Positions 31,096-40,740 of a stretch of 64,000 bases of DNA are shown here, piece after piece. The position numbers and the translations under genes were made by a program. Within the stretch, counting starts at the first letter, position 1, and each line of letters opens with the position of its first letter. Source of the stretch: Isochrysis galbana (Eukaryota; Haptophyta; Isochrysidales; Isochrysidaceae); NCBI GenBank assembly GCA_018136815.1, contig CM030933.1, forward strand, positions 2,672,944-2,736,943, in the 5' to 3' direction. Under the pieces are notes generated by a model. It searched no databases. It had not been told where the DNA came from and worked only from the letters and a program-made list of their open reading frames with translations.

Positions 31096-31512
31096 CGGGC
31101 TGCTATTACTATTAAATAAAATCAGAGTGTCTGAGTTGAGTTCTATTGAAGAAGACGTGTCAGTTCTACTGCCGGTGTGGCAACGTCGTCGATTACCCCG
31201 TCGCTAAAAAAAAACATCTGAAGATTCGGGGCTATACACCTACTGTCTACAGGACTCACCCTCTCTATTTCCATCGCCCTTATCTCCCCTCCCTCCACCT
31301 CCTCCCCTGCCCCCCTTCTCTCCTTATTCTTAGGTTTTCGGGGTCCGACCTCGGTGCACTACCTGAGGTCTGGTTTGGAGTGTGGGGTCGGAGCAGGCCT
31401 TTTGGTAAGGTCACTCTCGTGTAACGTCCTTGCGGCCGTGTTTGGGTGTGGGGGTCCTGTCTATGTCACATTGCCTCTAGTGGTGCCCGTTCCCGTTGTC
31501 TGCATCAGTGTT

Positions 31513-32142
31513 TTATACGTCCACTTCGCTGCACACCTCTGTCTCTTGGATAGCGTGTGCGATCCCGAGTTTTGTGGCCAGCTCGGCTAGCTCCTCGCTG
31601 GGTTTGAGCCCACCTTTGCCGCTTATGTGAAATACGGGCCTTAAGTCGCCCATATCTATTCTTTTCTTAGGTTGTCTCCCCATGCCCGCTTGGGCCGTCC
31701 GCGCTGAGTCGGTTTCATATGCGAATAATAGTGCTTTACACCAGGTAGTGTATCTCTCTATTATTCTTATGAGTATTGATTCTTCCGAGTAGGCTATGTT
31801 CTCATAATGGATTCTATAGAAGTCCGTCATGATGTATCTCCATGCTAATAGGTATAGAGTGTATATCGCTTTTGGGGCGTCTCCCTTGGGGTATATGAAA
31901 AGGTTGTCTATGATGACTTCCTCTCTGCTTCTATCGGCGTCGGGCGAGAACCTCGCAATTTTGTTTAGCGTGCCCAGTATGCCGGTTATTCTGGGGCATT
32001 CGCCCAGGTGCAACGAGGATTCGTTTGCCGCTCCACATATGCGGCATGTGTTGTCTTTGTCTTTGTCGGGGAATCGGTTGTACGTGCCCATCCTTCTGTG
32101 CGTTATGTGTTTGAAGTGTAAGTGCGTGTCTCGCGCCGTCAC
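31513..32142 (-). CDS. LINE ORF2 C-terminus with zinc knuckle
   Basis: 209 aa. HLHFKHITHRRMGTYNRFPD leads into CRICGAANESSLHLGECP, a C-x2-C-x8-H-x4-C knuckle of the zf-RVT type found after non-LTR reverse transcriptases. The rest (ALLFAYETDS, GLKPSEELAELATKLGIAHA) is specific to this lineage. A short degraded relative lies at 46990-47140. The frame is intact but the polymerase core is absent upstream, so it is not a working protein. Confidence 0.75.
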   Translation of the reverse strand: MTARDTHLHFKHITHRRMGTYNRFPDKDKDNTCRICGAANESSLHLGECPRITGILGTLNKIARFSPDADRSREEVIIDNLFIYPKGDAPKAIYTLYLLAWRYIMTDFYRIHYENIAYSEESILIRIIERYTTWCKALLFAYETDSARTAQAGMGRQPKKRIDMGDLRPVFHISGKGGLKPSEELAELATKLGIAHAIQETEVCSEVDV

Positions 32143-32480
32143 TACCGGGGACGTGTATATCCGAGCTAGGTGTGCCCATGTGTTTGCTGATATTTGGAGT
32201 TTCTCCTCCCACTTGGTCGGTCCCGTGAGGCGCTTGCGTTTGCGGTTTGCTCGCTGTAGGGCATTTGTGAGGTGTGTTACTTCGGTCGCATCGAGTGGCG
32301 TCTTACCGTCCAGGGTGTTTTCATCCGCTAGCGGGTATTCGAGTCTCTTGTTGGATTTGTACCCTTCTCCTCACCTCGCCGGCGGGGAGGTATCTAGGTT
32401 TGACGGGGCGTCGGTTCTTTTTCCGATTATTGGTGTACCAAGGTACGAAAGTTCCGCCTCGTACCAAATGCCCTTGGTCT

Positions 32481-33770
32481 TCACATAGTATTCTCCCTCT
32501 TGCGTGATGTGAAGTTCGGGGGGGGGGGCTCCAGGTTGTTATGTTCTACGATGTCTGTCCTCTGTGTTGCGCCTCTTCTCTCATCTGTATCTCCCAACGT
32601 CGACAATGACGACGTTGCGTGACTTACTATTGAGTCCCACGTTTTTAGGAAGTTGTCCCTTGGGATATATTCTCCTTTAAATTGTATGTACGTGTCGTTG
32701 TTTCTAAGGTATTGTGCGCATTCCTCTCTGCTGTACGGCATAGTGGCCTCGAAGTCTCTAAATACATTGTGTATGGCGTTGCATTCGAGTTTGTTCCACA
32801 GTTTTGTCCATGTGGGGTTGAGTTTGGGGCCGGGGTGGGTCGGGCTACCCCATATGGGTTGCGAGAGTATCCCTTCCCTGCTCGTTTTTAGGGGTGTGAG
32901 TTCTAGAGTGCGGATGTTGTGTAGCGCCTGTTTCCAGAAAGCCGGGAGCTTGCTTGTTCCTGATATGCCGTCAGTCAGCTTGTTCGTGGGGCATTTTCCG
33001 TTTGGGAAGCGTTTGCACAGCTCCGGTGCGTCCGGGTTCAAGGCCTCTTGGATGGTCTTTTTCGGGGGCGCTGTGCGCTTGCGTTCTTCGCGCTCGAGGC
33101 GGGCGGCTTTTTCCTCCGCGCAGACACAGATGCGTAGCGGGGGGTGGAAAGCCATGGCGTAGCCTTTGTTGTAGCCTTTGCAGCCCTTGGGCCCCGCATG
33201 GATGCTGAGGTCTTTGATGTCGCCTCCGAGCTCGCGGCAGTTGCGTACCGCGTATTCGATGGGGTATGGGGCCCCATTGACGGTGAGAAGGATTTTGCGC
33301 GGAAAGTCGAACGAGTTGAACGAGCCCTGTTTCGGGGTCACGTACAAGTGGTACACTTCTTTCTTACCTTGGGTCACAAGGACCCCTTCTTTGGTAATGA
33401 TCTTGGTCCGCTCCTGGTTTCCTTGAATGAAGTAGAAGCCATGGTTCTCGACCGCCTTGGCGAGAGTGCTGATGGTGATGTGGTTCTTCAGCTCAAATTT
33501 GTAGTTGCGCACCACCAGGTGCGCCGAGACGTCTCTAAAGGCGCCGGCTATCGCCTTGTCCGATGCGCGCGGGAGGCTCTTGGTCTTTTCGTCGAGGGTT
33601 TGATATTTCACCGCTATCGGGCAGGGGATGCCTGCGTTACGGAAGTCCGCTACGTCCTTGTATTTCTCGCGAAATTGGTTGGCGCCGCCGCTCTGGCGGC
33701 GCGAGATTGGTTGAGGAGCCCTCTGTTGGGTCTCCGCCGTCTGATTTGGTCTTTTGCAAGAGCGACTCAA
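32481..33770 (-). CDS. LINE ORF1 fused in frame to ORF2 tail
   Basis: 429 aa. The first ~265 residues are a basic nucleic-acid-binding ORF1-like protein (FREKYKDVADFRNAGIPCPI, LHVTPKQG-type core, CKRFPNGKCP at ~266-275, the start of a zinc finger). Directly after, TNKLTDGISGTSKLPAFWKQ and LSQPIWGSPTHPG belong to the region downstream of the RT core, as shown by the copies at 8278-8490 and 54840-55110. The join near 32950 therefore marks an internal deletion of several kb that kept the frame open. Start codon not certain. Confidence 0.65.
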   Translation of the reverse strand: MSRSCKRPNQTAETQQRAPQPISRRQSGGANQFREKYKDVADFRNAGIPCPIAVKYQTLDEKTKSLPRASDKAIAGAFRDVSAHLVVRNYKFELKNHITISTLAKAVENHGFYFIQGNQERTKIITKEGVLVTQGKKEVYHLYVTPKQGSFNSFDFPRKILLTVNGAPYPIEYAVRNCRELGGDIKDLSIHAGPKGCKGYNKGYAMAFHPPLRICVCAEEKAARLEREERKRTAPPKKTIQEALNPDAPELCKRFPNGKCPTNKLTDGISGTSKLPAFWKQALHNIRTLELTPLKTSREGILSQPIWGSPTHPGPKLNPTWTKLWNKLECNAIHNVFRDFEATMPYSREECAQYLRNNDTYIQFKGEYIPRDNFLKTWDSIVSHATSSLSTLGDTDERRGATQRTDIVEHNNLEPPPPNFTSRKRENTM

Positions 33771-33842
33771 CAGCGACTCAACAGGGAATCAAGCCTGTTG
33801 ACTCGGCAACTCTTGAGTCCCCGTTGAGTCGCTGCAAAATCC
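33752..33842. repeat. Hairpin of GACTCAAC repeats
   Basis: ttttgcaagagcgactcaac pairs with gttgagtcgctgcaaaa 50 bp later; the arm holds gcgactcaaca twice in a row. It sits at the head of the antisense LINE. Confidence 0.8.
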
Positions 33843-34199
33843 CTCTAAAGAAGCCAGTCCATGGCTGCAGGCCGCGGTCGGTCTTCGGCGGTCAAAAAGG
33901 GCTTGGGCGCCAAGTCGGGTCGCGAGGCGGGGGGGGGGGGGGGGCAGCCGCAGCACCTCTCCTCCTCCGCCTCTCTCCGTGCCCGGTCATAATAGAGTAA
34001 AACGTGGAGTTGGTGAGATATACTCAGATTCCGATCCGCGGTGTTGTGTAGGTTCTCCTGCGTGGTGCGGGTCGCTGTTGTCTTTTGTTTTTCTGCGCCT
34101 GTTTCACGTAAAGATACAACATCGTGTGGTCCCTCGCTGGTTCTCTCCTCGCGGAGGGGCGGGGGGGGGGGGGGGGTTCCGCGGCGGCGGGAGGAGAGA
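33843..34199. other. Intergenic, G- or C-run rich
   Basis: Several long G or C homopolymers (33932-33943, 34161-34174). No gene. Confidence 0.4.
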
Positions 34200-34587
34200 G
34201 GCGACTCTCGTGGTGGACCCACTTTTGGGACAAGGCGGAGAGAGAGAGAGAGGAGAGAGAAATCGTAGAGAGAGAGAGATGTAGAGAGAGAGAAGATTGT
34301 GGTGGGAGGAGGGATATATGATCTCTTCTCGCAGCCGTCTCAGAACGACGTACGAGGAAGCAGTGGGTACTTCAGTTGTGGGGCTTTGTTTTGGTGAATA
34401 TTCGAGGAGGGTGTCCTCGGCACGAACGCGATAAGAGTTAGGAGGAGAGAGTAGGTCTGTGAGGGAGAAAGAGAAGAGAGGGCGGCCGAGAAGAGAAGAG
34501 AGGGGAGAGAGACCAAGAGAAGAGAGAGGGAGGGAGAGGGAGGAGACTGTGGAGAGAGAGAAAAGAAGGAGGGAGAGGAGTAGGTAG

Positions 34588-34657
<70 letters not shown>

Positions 34658-34975
34658 GGAGGGAGGGAGGGAGGGAGGGAGGGAGAGAGAGAAAGAGAGA
34701 GAGGGGGGGAGAGAGAGGGGAGGGGGGGGAGAGAGAGAGAGAGAGAGAGAGAAGCGAGAGAGAGAGAGAGAGGGAAAGGGGGTTGTCCCCTCCCCTCTCC
34801 CCCGCTTCGCGCGGGGGGGAGAAAGGGGGAGAAGGGGGAAAGGGGGAAAGGGGGAGAGGGGGGGAGGCGAGGGGCGCTCCTCGCCGAGGGGGGAGGAGAG
34901 AGGTGAGGGGGGGGGGCAGCGCCTTGGGGGGGGGAGGAGGGAGTCTCTCTCTCCCTCTCCCTCCCTCCCTCTCTG
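34200..34975 (+). repeat. (GA)n and GGGA low-complexity tract
   Basis: Includes an uninterrupted ga run of about 70 bases at 34590-34660 and a gggagg run. Polarity on the plus strand is purine, opposite to the rule for the downstream gene, except for a short ctctctccctctccctccc stretch at 34942-34972. Confidence 0.9.
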
Positions 34976-35175
34976 CGCGCGCGCTCGAGCCCGTGGGAGA
35001 GGAAGGGGGAGAAGCGAGCCGGCAGAGCACGCGCCACGTGCGCGCGCGCTGCAGAGGGAGAGAGAGGCGGGGAGGGAGGAAAGAGGGAGAGGAGCGGGGA
35101 GCGGACGCTGCCTGTGGCAGCCCCTCTTTCACGTGCCACCGTGCGCTTCATCCCGCTGCTTCGTGTGCGCAGGAG

Positions 35176-36085
35176 ATGCCGCTCTCGAAGGATGATGTTT
35201 CGGCGATCGAGACGGTCGCGCACTACACCCATGACGAGGATCAGGCCTACCTGATGCTTTACGGTGAGTCGCGGCCGCCACACACTTGGCCTTGCAGCTC
35301 CAGCCGGCGAGCGAGGGCGCTTCCTGCACGGCTGGCGAGCGTACTGTGCGGACATGTACAACTAGCTTCCGCACGACAGCATCTCGAGTCGCGTGTTGTG
35401 GCTGGCAAGGGGCGCTCAGCTGCGGGTGCTACCATGCGGCCTGGCCTCGGTACAAGCAGGTCCAACACAAGCCTCTGCTCCTCTGGACAGGTGAGGGCGT
35501 CTTCGAGACGATTCCAATCGAAGCCGACTACACCGTGGGCGACATGAAGCTGTGGCTCAATTTCCACAAGGTGCGCAGTTCACGTGCACCGAGTCGAGTG
35601 CTCGGGCTGCCTGTCTGCTCTCGCCACTCCTCGAATTTGGGTTCCTTCGACTCACGGAGATGGGGATGCCCTTGCTGATTGTAGGGTAAGGACCCGGCCG
35701 AGTACGACCTGGTTGGCCCTAAGGGCTGCTGGAAGATGGGCGCTGGCTCGGAAGTGCTCGGTGATGATGTTGTCATTGCGGACGTCATGGGCGAGCGCTT
35801 CGAGAACAAGTGGCTCATGCAGCTCTCCCTCTTCCCCAAGAAGAAGTCTGAGTCCACGGGTGGGCGATCCTGCCTTTTTTGTTGGGGCGTGGCGTGTGCG
35901 TTCACATTCGTGCCATTCGGCAGCATTCTAACCACAGCTCTCGTTCGCTCGCAGGCCAATGGGAGTCGACGTTCGAGACGATTGAAGAATGGGTCCCGCC
36001 GCCACCGGAGGAAGCGTGGGATGAGGAGGATGATGACGAGGTCAAGTGGAAGCAGGAGCTCGAGAAGAACGAGAACGACGGTTGA
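35176..36085 (+). CDS. Uncharacterised acidic-tailed protein
   Basis: Exons 35176-35263, 35491-35570, 35685-35859, 35955-36085 join cleanly to 157 aa. All junctions are GT-AG and preserve frame (LMLYGEGVFETIPIEADYTV across the first). Seen: an N-terminal MPLSKDDVSAIETVAHYTHD, a compact alpha/beta-like core (VGDMKLWLNFHK, EYDLVGPKGCWKM, FENKWLMQLSLFPKKK) and a strongly acidic tail with tryptophans (EEWVPPPPEEAWDEEDDDEV). Four small exons with intact frame argue for a real, expressed gene. The acidic tail recalls co-chaperones or ubiquitin-like adaptors but I do not recognise the family. An upstream non-coding exon is possible since the ATG lies 4 nt after a CAG. Confidence 0.7.
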
Positions 36086-36600
36086 GCGTGATCTCAGGGT
36101 TGGCGACATCATGCAACGCCGTCTTCTTTGCCGTGCGCGCACAAGGGTCTGTGCATACCTGTCCGGGCAAGAATGTTGGCCTGCGCCCGGGTCCGGTCAC
36201 GTGCCGCATGCACAACTAAGCCACGTTGCAGGTGTGGGTGAGGTACATGTATGGGGCTCCACCTTGGAAGGATTGGTGCTGTCCCGTTGAGCGGCTCGAC
36301 AAATTTTTAGGATAAAGACGCAGTACACAGCCCCGTAGATCCATGGCCTTGCTCAGCCTTCCGTGAAGCTCTTCTTTCGTGCTTCCCATGTTGTGTTTCG
36401 ATGGTTTGTTGCATGCAACGTCAACACGAGTAAGGAAAAGAGAGCTTATAGCTCACAGTGACTAAGTGAGAAAGAATGGCGCTCCTGTGATCGTTTCCGC
36501 GCCGTAGCATGAGTTGCTGCACCAATAATAAAACAAATGAAATATATCCATCAACTTCTTTGCCTTTGTCCGTCTATCTTGGTCTCTCTTCTCGGCCGCC
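36086..36600. other. 3' flank, no gene recognised
   Basis: Ordinary intergenic sequence up to the hairpin retroelement at 36601. Confidence 0.4.
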
Positions 36601-36800
36601 CAACTAAGTTTATACTTAGTTCGCCCATGGGGGGGCACGAGCCCCCCCCCCCCTCTCCACTCCTCCCCGGCCATGGGGGAGGAACCACTCACTCTCCTGG
36701 CACGCCTGATGGCTTGCCAGGAGCACACAGCCCTACTGACTCATTCCTCTCCCCACAGGACCGCCTGACTCGCCCGCCCTGGCCTGTCGTGGCCAGTAGG
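36601..36800 (+). mobile_element. Hairpin-ATG retroelement, 5' end
   Basis: Starts CAACTAAG with the full hairpin AACTAAGTTTATACTTAGTT (36602-36621), then cgccc and ATG at 36627 (frame MGGHEPPPPSPLLPGHGG). Nearly identical in reverse to 50250-50391. Truncated after ~200 bp, at the next repeat. Confidence 0.75.
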
Positions 36801-37180
36801 GGCTGACAAGAGTTGCCGGCGCAACCTTTGGAGCAACTTTGGGGTGTTTGAGCGTGCGAGCAACTCGCAGCATCTTTAAGGGTCACGGGCAACATCGAGC
36901 AACTCGAGCAACTTACCGAGCAACTTTACTACTTTTTACCCCTTAGTTATAGTTATTAGTTAGAACTTAGTGACTTAGAGGGGGGGGGTCGCGGCGCAAG
37001 TGCGGGGGGGGGGGGAGCGCAAGTGGGTACTTGCTCGGCACTTGCACGACTGCGCGACTGCGTTTATGTGAACGAACGAGGTCGAGTTGCAAAGAAAGAG
37101 AGAGGAGATGTCGTTTCACAGCACCCCCCCACACCCCTTCTCTCTCTCTCTCCTCGCTCCTCGCTCCTCGCCGACAACCC
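36801..37180 (+). repeat. GAGCAACTT-cluster repeat, copy 2
   Basis: gacaagagttgccggc followed by seven or more degenerate gagcaactt units to 36925, then G-runs and a short CT tract (37139-37170) before the ATG at 37187. Same order as 8505-8820. Confidence 0.65.
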
Positions 37181-37186
37181 AGCTTC

Positions 37187-37546
37187 ATGTCCTTCCGCAT
37201 CGTCGGCTACGGCGAGAGCGAGAGCAGCGACATGGATGACGCGCTTCCGTCCATTCTCCTCTCCACCACCGCTGGCACCCCACCACACGCCCACAAGAGC
37301 GTGGTGGAGATCGACCACCTCGAGCGAGGCGGACGCCATCCCTCCGCTCCGCAGACAAGAAGCGGCAGAGGAATTCTTCGCCGCCTCTCACGAAAAAAGT
37401 ACTCGCTTCCAGGAAGGATTGAAGGGGTTTTCTTTTTCTTCCCCTCCCCACCCCTAATATTACAAAGTTTTTTCACTATGCACCAGCCAACAAGTGGGCC
37501 GGATGGCTCTGGCTCGGCCGTATTGCACCGACAGCCAGCCTCTTAG
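37187..37546 (+). pseudogene. Hypothetical frame with ESESS motif, probably frameshifted
   Basis: Starts MSFRIVGYGESESSDMDDAL, alike at DNA level to 8761 (MPLRLVEYDDEGESESS). After HLERGGRHPS the more protein-like reading continues in another frame as RRQEAAEEFFAASHEKSTRF, which ends near 37457; this implies a one-base shift around 37340 or an unseen intron. It follows a CT tract, as real genes here do. Two homologous starts at two repeat copies favour a mobile-element gene. No family recognised. Confidence 0.35.
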
Positions 37547-37912
37547 CCCTGAAGCCGCATATCCGCACTGCAAAGGCACGACCGAGGGTGAATGCGGAGC
37601 CTGCGAGCCGTCCATCAAGCTGCAGCCGCCACATTGCGCACGTGTGCAACCGCGCATAGAACACCAGACCCAACATGGTGTACGCATGCCGACGCCAGGA
37701 AAGTTAAGAACTGGGGCGGTCGGAAGTTTCCGCCCCTACGCACAGTGGTAAGCGACGAAAACCCATGTCATGTGCGCAATGACCAGTCACAGGATAGCTC
37801 GTGGCCTGTGCCATGTCCGACCAAAGTTGATCAATTGCGCTGCCCTAGCTAGAAAAAGTGAGTTGATGTAGAAGAAGGATCCAGCCTTGCCCGTGCTTCT
37901 TGGAGCCACTAT
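37547..37912. other. Intergenic, no gene recognised
   Basis: Ends at the stop codon region of the convergent 885-aa gene. No signal. Confidence 0.4.
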
Positions 37913-40570
37913 CTACGAGCCCATGAACGAGAAGGCAGAACCACCGCCCGCATCTGGAGTTGGTTCGGTGAACACAGTGATGGCTGGATCGGGCATCGGC
38001 GTCAGTGCGGACGCCAGACTATCGCCCTGCGAGACCTCCGAACTGCTGCTGATCTGCTCACCGCCAAACATGTTCGCAGAGAGCGCGCCAGCCGTGACAC
38101 CTGTTGGGACAGCCGGAGTGCTGAGAAAGCTGAACGCCGACGGGGCGGAGCCGTCGCCCATCAAAAGCCCATCATGCGAACCTTCGTTCCTCACCTTTGG
38201 AGACAAGTCCCCGGTTTCCTGAAGAGCGGGCTGGTCCGAACTTCCAAAGCCCGACGCGACGATCGACGATCGTCCGAGCTCCACCCAGGCCATCGCTGTC
38301 GGGTCGCTGTGCGCAACATGGGCACGCGACTCGTCGAGCCCCGCGCGGGCCTCACCAACCCCTAGCATGCTATGCGGCAAGCCCGCTCTGGCACCCACCG
38401 CTCCTTGCAGTTTGTGGAGCTCGGCCTGCATTTGGTCCATCGCTCTTTGGAGCGACTCGGGCGTTGCTTCCTCGAGCGATCCGTCGACATCGCGAACAGA
38501 CCCGTCGGCCAGCCTCACGGCGTAGTATGGGCCTGCTGGGTCGTCGTTTTGGACCGCTTCCACCGTCACTGGCTGGCCACGGTAGATTGCAACCGTACCC
38601 ACGGAGAGGGCATGGGGCGCCCCTTGTGGGCCGACATTGGTGGGAGGCGCGACGGAGCCGACGCCGACTGCTGGTGGATGCAAGGGTGGCGAGAGTGACG
38701 GACCTGGTGGCGCCGGCTCAGGGATAGCGGGCGAGGTGGAAGGCGGATCGAGGGTTGCCACTGCGCTACGGAGCCAGGGCGGCGTTCCACCGCCCGCGTG
38801 CTCAGGGTCGATCCCGGAGGCGGCGGAGGCCAGGGCATGGTCACCAAGACCGATCCCCGTGCGCTGCGCGTCGGCAGGTGGTCGCATCGCCACGGACTTC
38901 GCCGGGGTCGGGGGAGCCGACCCCAGGGCCACCCCAGAGGCAACGCCGCCCAACGCATTTGCGTCGCATGCCATCGGAATGACCGAAACGCAAGCCGCCG
39001 GTTCGTGGACAGGTGAGACTGGTGTGGAGCCGCCACCCAGCGCGTGAGATAGTTTTCGTCGCATACCGATTGATATCCCCAGCTCCCTGTAGTCAGACTC
39101 TGTGAGCAGCTTCAGCGCGGCGACCGTGTCGACCTCATTCTCAGCCAGCGTGGAGAGGAGGCGCTCAGCAGAGGCTGCCTCCAGCTTCAGGGAGAGCACC
39201 AACTGCTCTAGATCGGCGCCAACGCCATGGCTCCCGTTGACGGATGACGGGGTACCTGCGCCGCGATCAGGCCCCCACCCGTTGGCTACTGCCTTGGGCG
39301 TCGCGCCGGCGCCGTCGGCCGAAAGCGATAAGCCGAAGGCGTCCTCGGACGTTGAACAGCCGTTTGTGCGTGGGGCGCTGCCAGCCGAGCTAGCATCGCT
39401 ATGTCGCCATGTCGCAAGCCCAAAGGGGTCTACTGCGGGCGCTGGCGTGCCCCCCATACCCACGCAGCTCGTGAGTGATGACATTGAAGACGAGGCCGAA
39501 ACGGCCGCCCGCGACCGGTCGTTCGCGGCTGAGTGCGGGTTCAGTGCGTCAGCTTGTCGTCGTAACTCCTCTGCCTTACGCCTAAGCTCCTCGGCCTGTG
39601 CGCGCCGCTGCGCGTCCTCCTCCTCGGCACGCAACCTCGCCTCAGCTTCGCGCTGGACACGCTCCGCCACCGCCGCCGCCTCGGCTTCGCGCGCGGTGAG
39701 CTCGAAGACGTCTGCGTTGGAGCGGGAGCATGCCTCCACAGCCAATGCCGACGCCTCGGCTGCGTCCTCCGCCTGTTTTGCGCGGACCCCACGCTGATGC
39801 CGCGCTTGCGAGAGCGCCACCTCAGCTGCGGCGAGTGCCGCCTCCGCCTCGCTCTCCACCCGTTGCGCCTCCAATAGAGCAGTGGCTGCGCGCGAGGCCT
39901 CGGCAGCCAGGAGCTCCTTTCGCTCCTCGAGTGCAGCAGCCTCGTACTTCGCCGTCTCGAGGGCACGGCGCGCCTCCGCTGCCTCCGCCGCTGCTGGCGC
40001 GGCCTCGGCGGCCGCCGCCGCGGCGATGCGGGCCTGCGTGGCATCCGAAGCGGAAGAGGCGCGCACGGAGGTCGTCGCCGCGATAAGGTCGTCGCCCAGC
40101 CCACCGCCGGGTGCCTCATTCGTCTGCACGGTCTCATATACCTCAGGCGCCAATGGAGAAAGCCCCATCGACAGGCCAGCAAAGAGGCCTCCGCCCAAAG
40201 TATTGGGAGTGGGCGCGGGCGACGCGGTCGAGAGCCCCGCAAACATGTCAGCCACGCCGCCGCCTTCCATTCCACTGGGTGGCGAGCCAAAGCCGGTGGG
40301 CGGCGTGGCGAACTGCATAAAGCTGTCAAGAACGCTGCCGTCCGCTTCTGAGCCCCTCTCCGAGCCGGGAGGAGTAAAGCCACTGAGAGACTGCTTCTGC
40401 TGCTGCGCCTGGGATGGCGGCGCGAGCTCGTTGGCAGGCACGCCTGCGAGCCAGCACTCTGCACCGTCGAGATCTCCTCCGCTCGCCTCTAGCGCTTCTT
40501 TGCAGCGTACGAGAGACTGGCCCGTGCGGCTGCGAAGTGCCTTCACGCTCTCGTACGGCACGCGAGGCAT
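37913..40570 (-). CDS. UBA/TS-N + coiled-coil + SAM + Tudor-like protein
   Basis: Intronless, 885 aa. Residues ~9-43 (VKALRSRTGQSLVRCKEALE, GGDLDGAECWLAG) are the UBA-like helix bundle found at the start of elongation factor Ts. Residues ~170-345 are an Ala/Glu/Arg coiled coil (AERVQREAEARLRAEEEDAQ). Residues ~454-510 are a SAM domain (LEQLVLSLKLEAASAERLLS, LTESDYRELGISIGMRRKLS). Residues ~652-700 look like a small beta barrel of Tudor or SH3 type (GTVAIYRGQPVTVEAVQNDD, YYAVRLADGSVRDVDGS). Linkers are Pro/Ser/Gly-rich with repeated short hydrophobic motifs such as DMFAGLS and FSFMGS. Likely a scaffold or adaptor, perhaps in trafficking or ubiquitin pathways. I know no protein with this order. 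Confidence 0.75.
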   Translation of the reverse strand: MPRVPYESVKALRSRTGQSLVRCKEALEASGGDLDGAECWLAGVPANELAPPSQAQQQKQSLSGFTPPGSERGSEADGSVLDSFMQFATPPTGFGSPPSGMEGGGVADMFAGLSTASPAPTPNTLGGGLFAGLSMGLSPLAPEVYETVQTNEAPGGGLGDDLIAATTSVRASSASDATQARIAAAAAAEAAPAAAEAAEARRALETAKYEAAALEERKELLAAEASRAATALLEAQRVESEAEAALAAAEVALSQARHQRGVRAKQAEDAAEASALAVEACSRSNADVFELTAREAEAAAVAERVQREAEARLRAEEEDAQRRAQAEELRRKAEELRRQADALNPHSAANDRSRAAVSASSSMSSLTSCVGMGGTPAPAVDPFGLATWRHSDASSAGSAPRTNGCSTSEDAFGLSLSADGAGATPKAVANGWGPDRGAGTPSSVNGSHGVGADLEQLVLSLKLEAASAERLLSTLAENEVDTVAALKLLTESDYRELGISIGMRRKLSHALGGGSTPVSPVHEPAACVSVIPMACDANALGGVASGVALGSAPPTPAKSVAMRPPADAQRTGIGLGDHALASAASGIDPEHAGGGTPPWLRSAVATLDPPSTSPAIPEPAPPGPSLSPPLHPPAVGVGSVAPPTNVGPQGAPHALSVGTVAIYRGQPVTVEAVQNDDPAGPYYAVRLADGSVRDVDGSLEEATPESLQRAMDQMQAELHKLQGAVGARAGLPHSMLGVGEARAGLDESRAHVAHSDPTAMAWVELGRSSIVASGFGSSDQPALQETGDLSPKVRNEGSHDGLLMGDGSAPSAFSFLSTPAVPTGVTAGALSANMFGGEQISSSSEVSQGDSLASALTPMPDPAITVFTEPTPDAGGGSAFSFMGS

Positions 40571-40584
40571 CAGAGATCGATCGC

Positions 40585-40740
40585 TGAATAGAGAGAGGGG
40601 GGGGGGGGAGGGGGGGGGGCCGAGGCGGAGGCGGAGGCAGAGAGGAGCGTGGCGGCAGAAGGAAAGAACCCGGGAAGGGAGGGGCCGGACAGGCGAGAAG
40701 AGAGTGAGAAAGGGAGAGAGGGAGAGTGGGAGACGGAGCT
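40585..40740 (+). promoter_or_regulatory. Purine tract upstream of the 885-aa gene (coding strand pyrimidine)
   Basis: gagaggggg and ggaggcggag runs starting ~20 bp upstream of the ATG at 40570. Same polarity rule as the other genes. Confidence 0.4.

Larger units (their letters stand above)
31200..33838 (-). mobile_element. Internally deleted LINE, antisense
   Basis: Reading on the minus strand: a hairpin-rich head (33752-33842), an ORF1-like frame fused to reverse-transcriptase C-terminal sequence (33770-32481), a gap of damaged coding, a C-terminal zinc-finger frame (32142-31513) and a 3' UTR block ending near 31200 that is shared with 2590-2870 and 49340-49560. The polymerase core is missing. 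Confidence 0.75.

Noticed and set aside
38197..40464. Large antisense and alternate-frame ORFs opposite the 885-aa gene
   Set aside because: High-GC shadow frames; only the 885-aa reading has recognisable domains and balanced composition.
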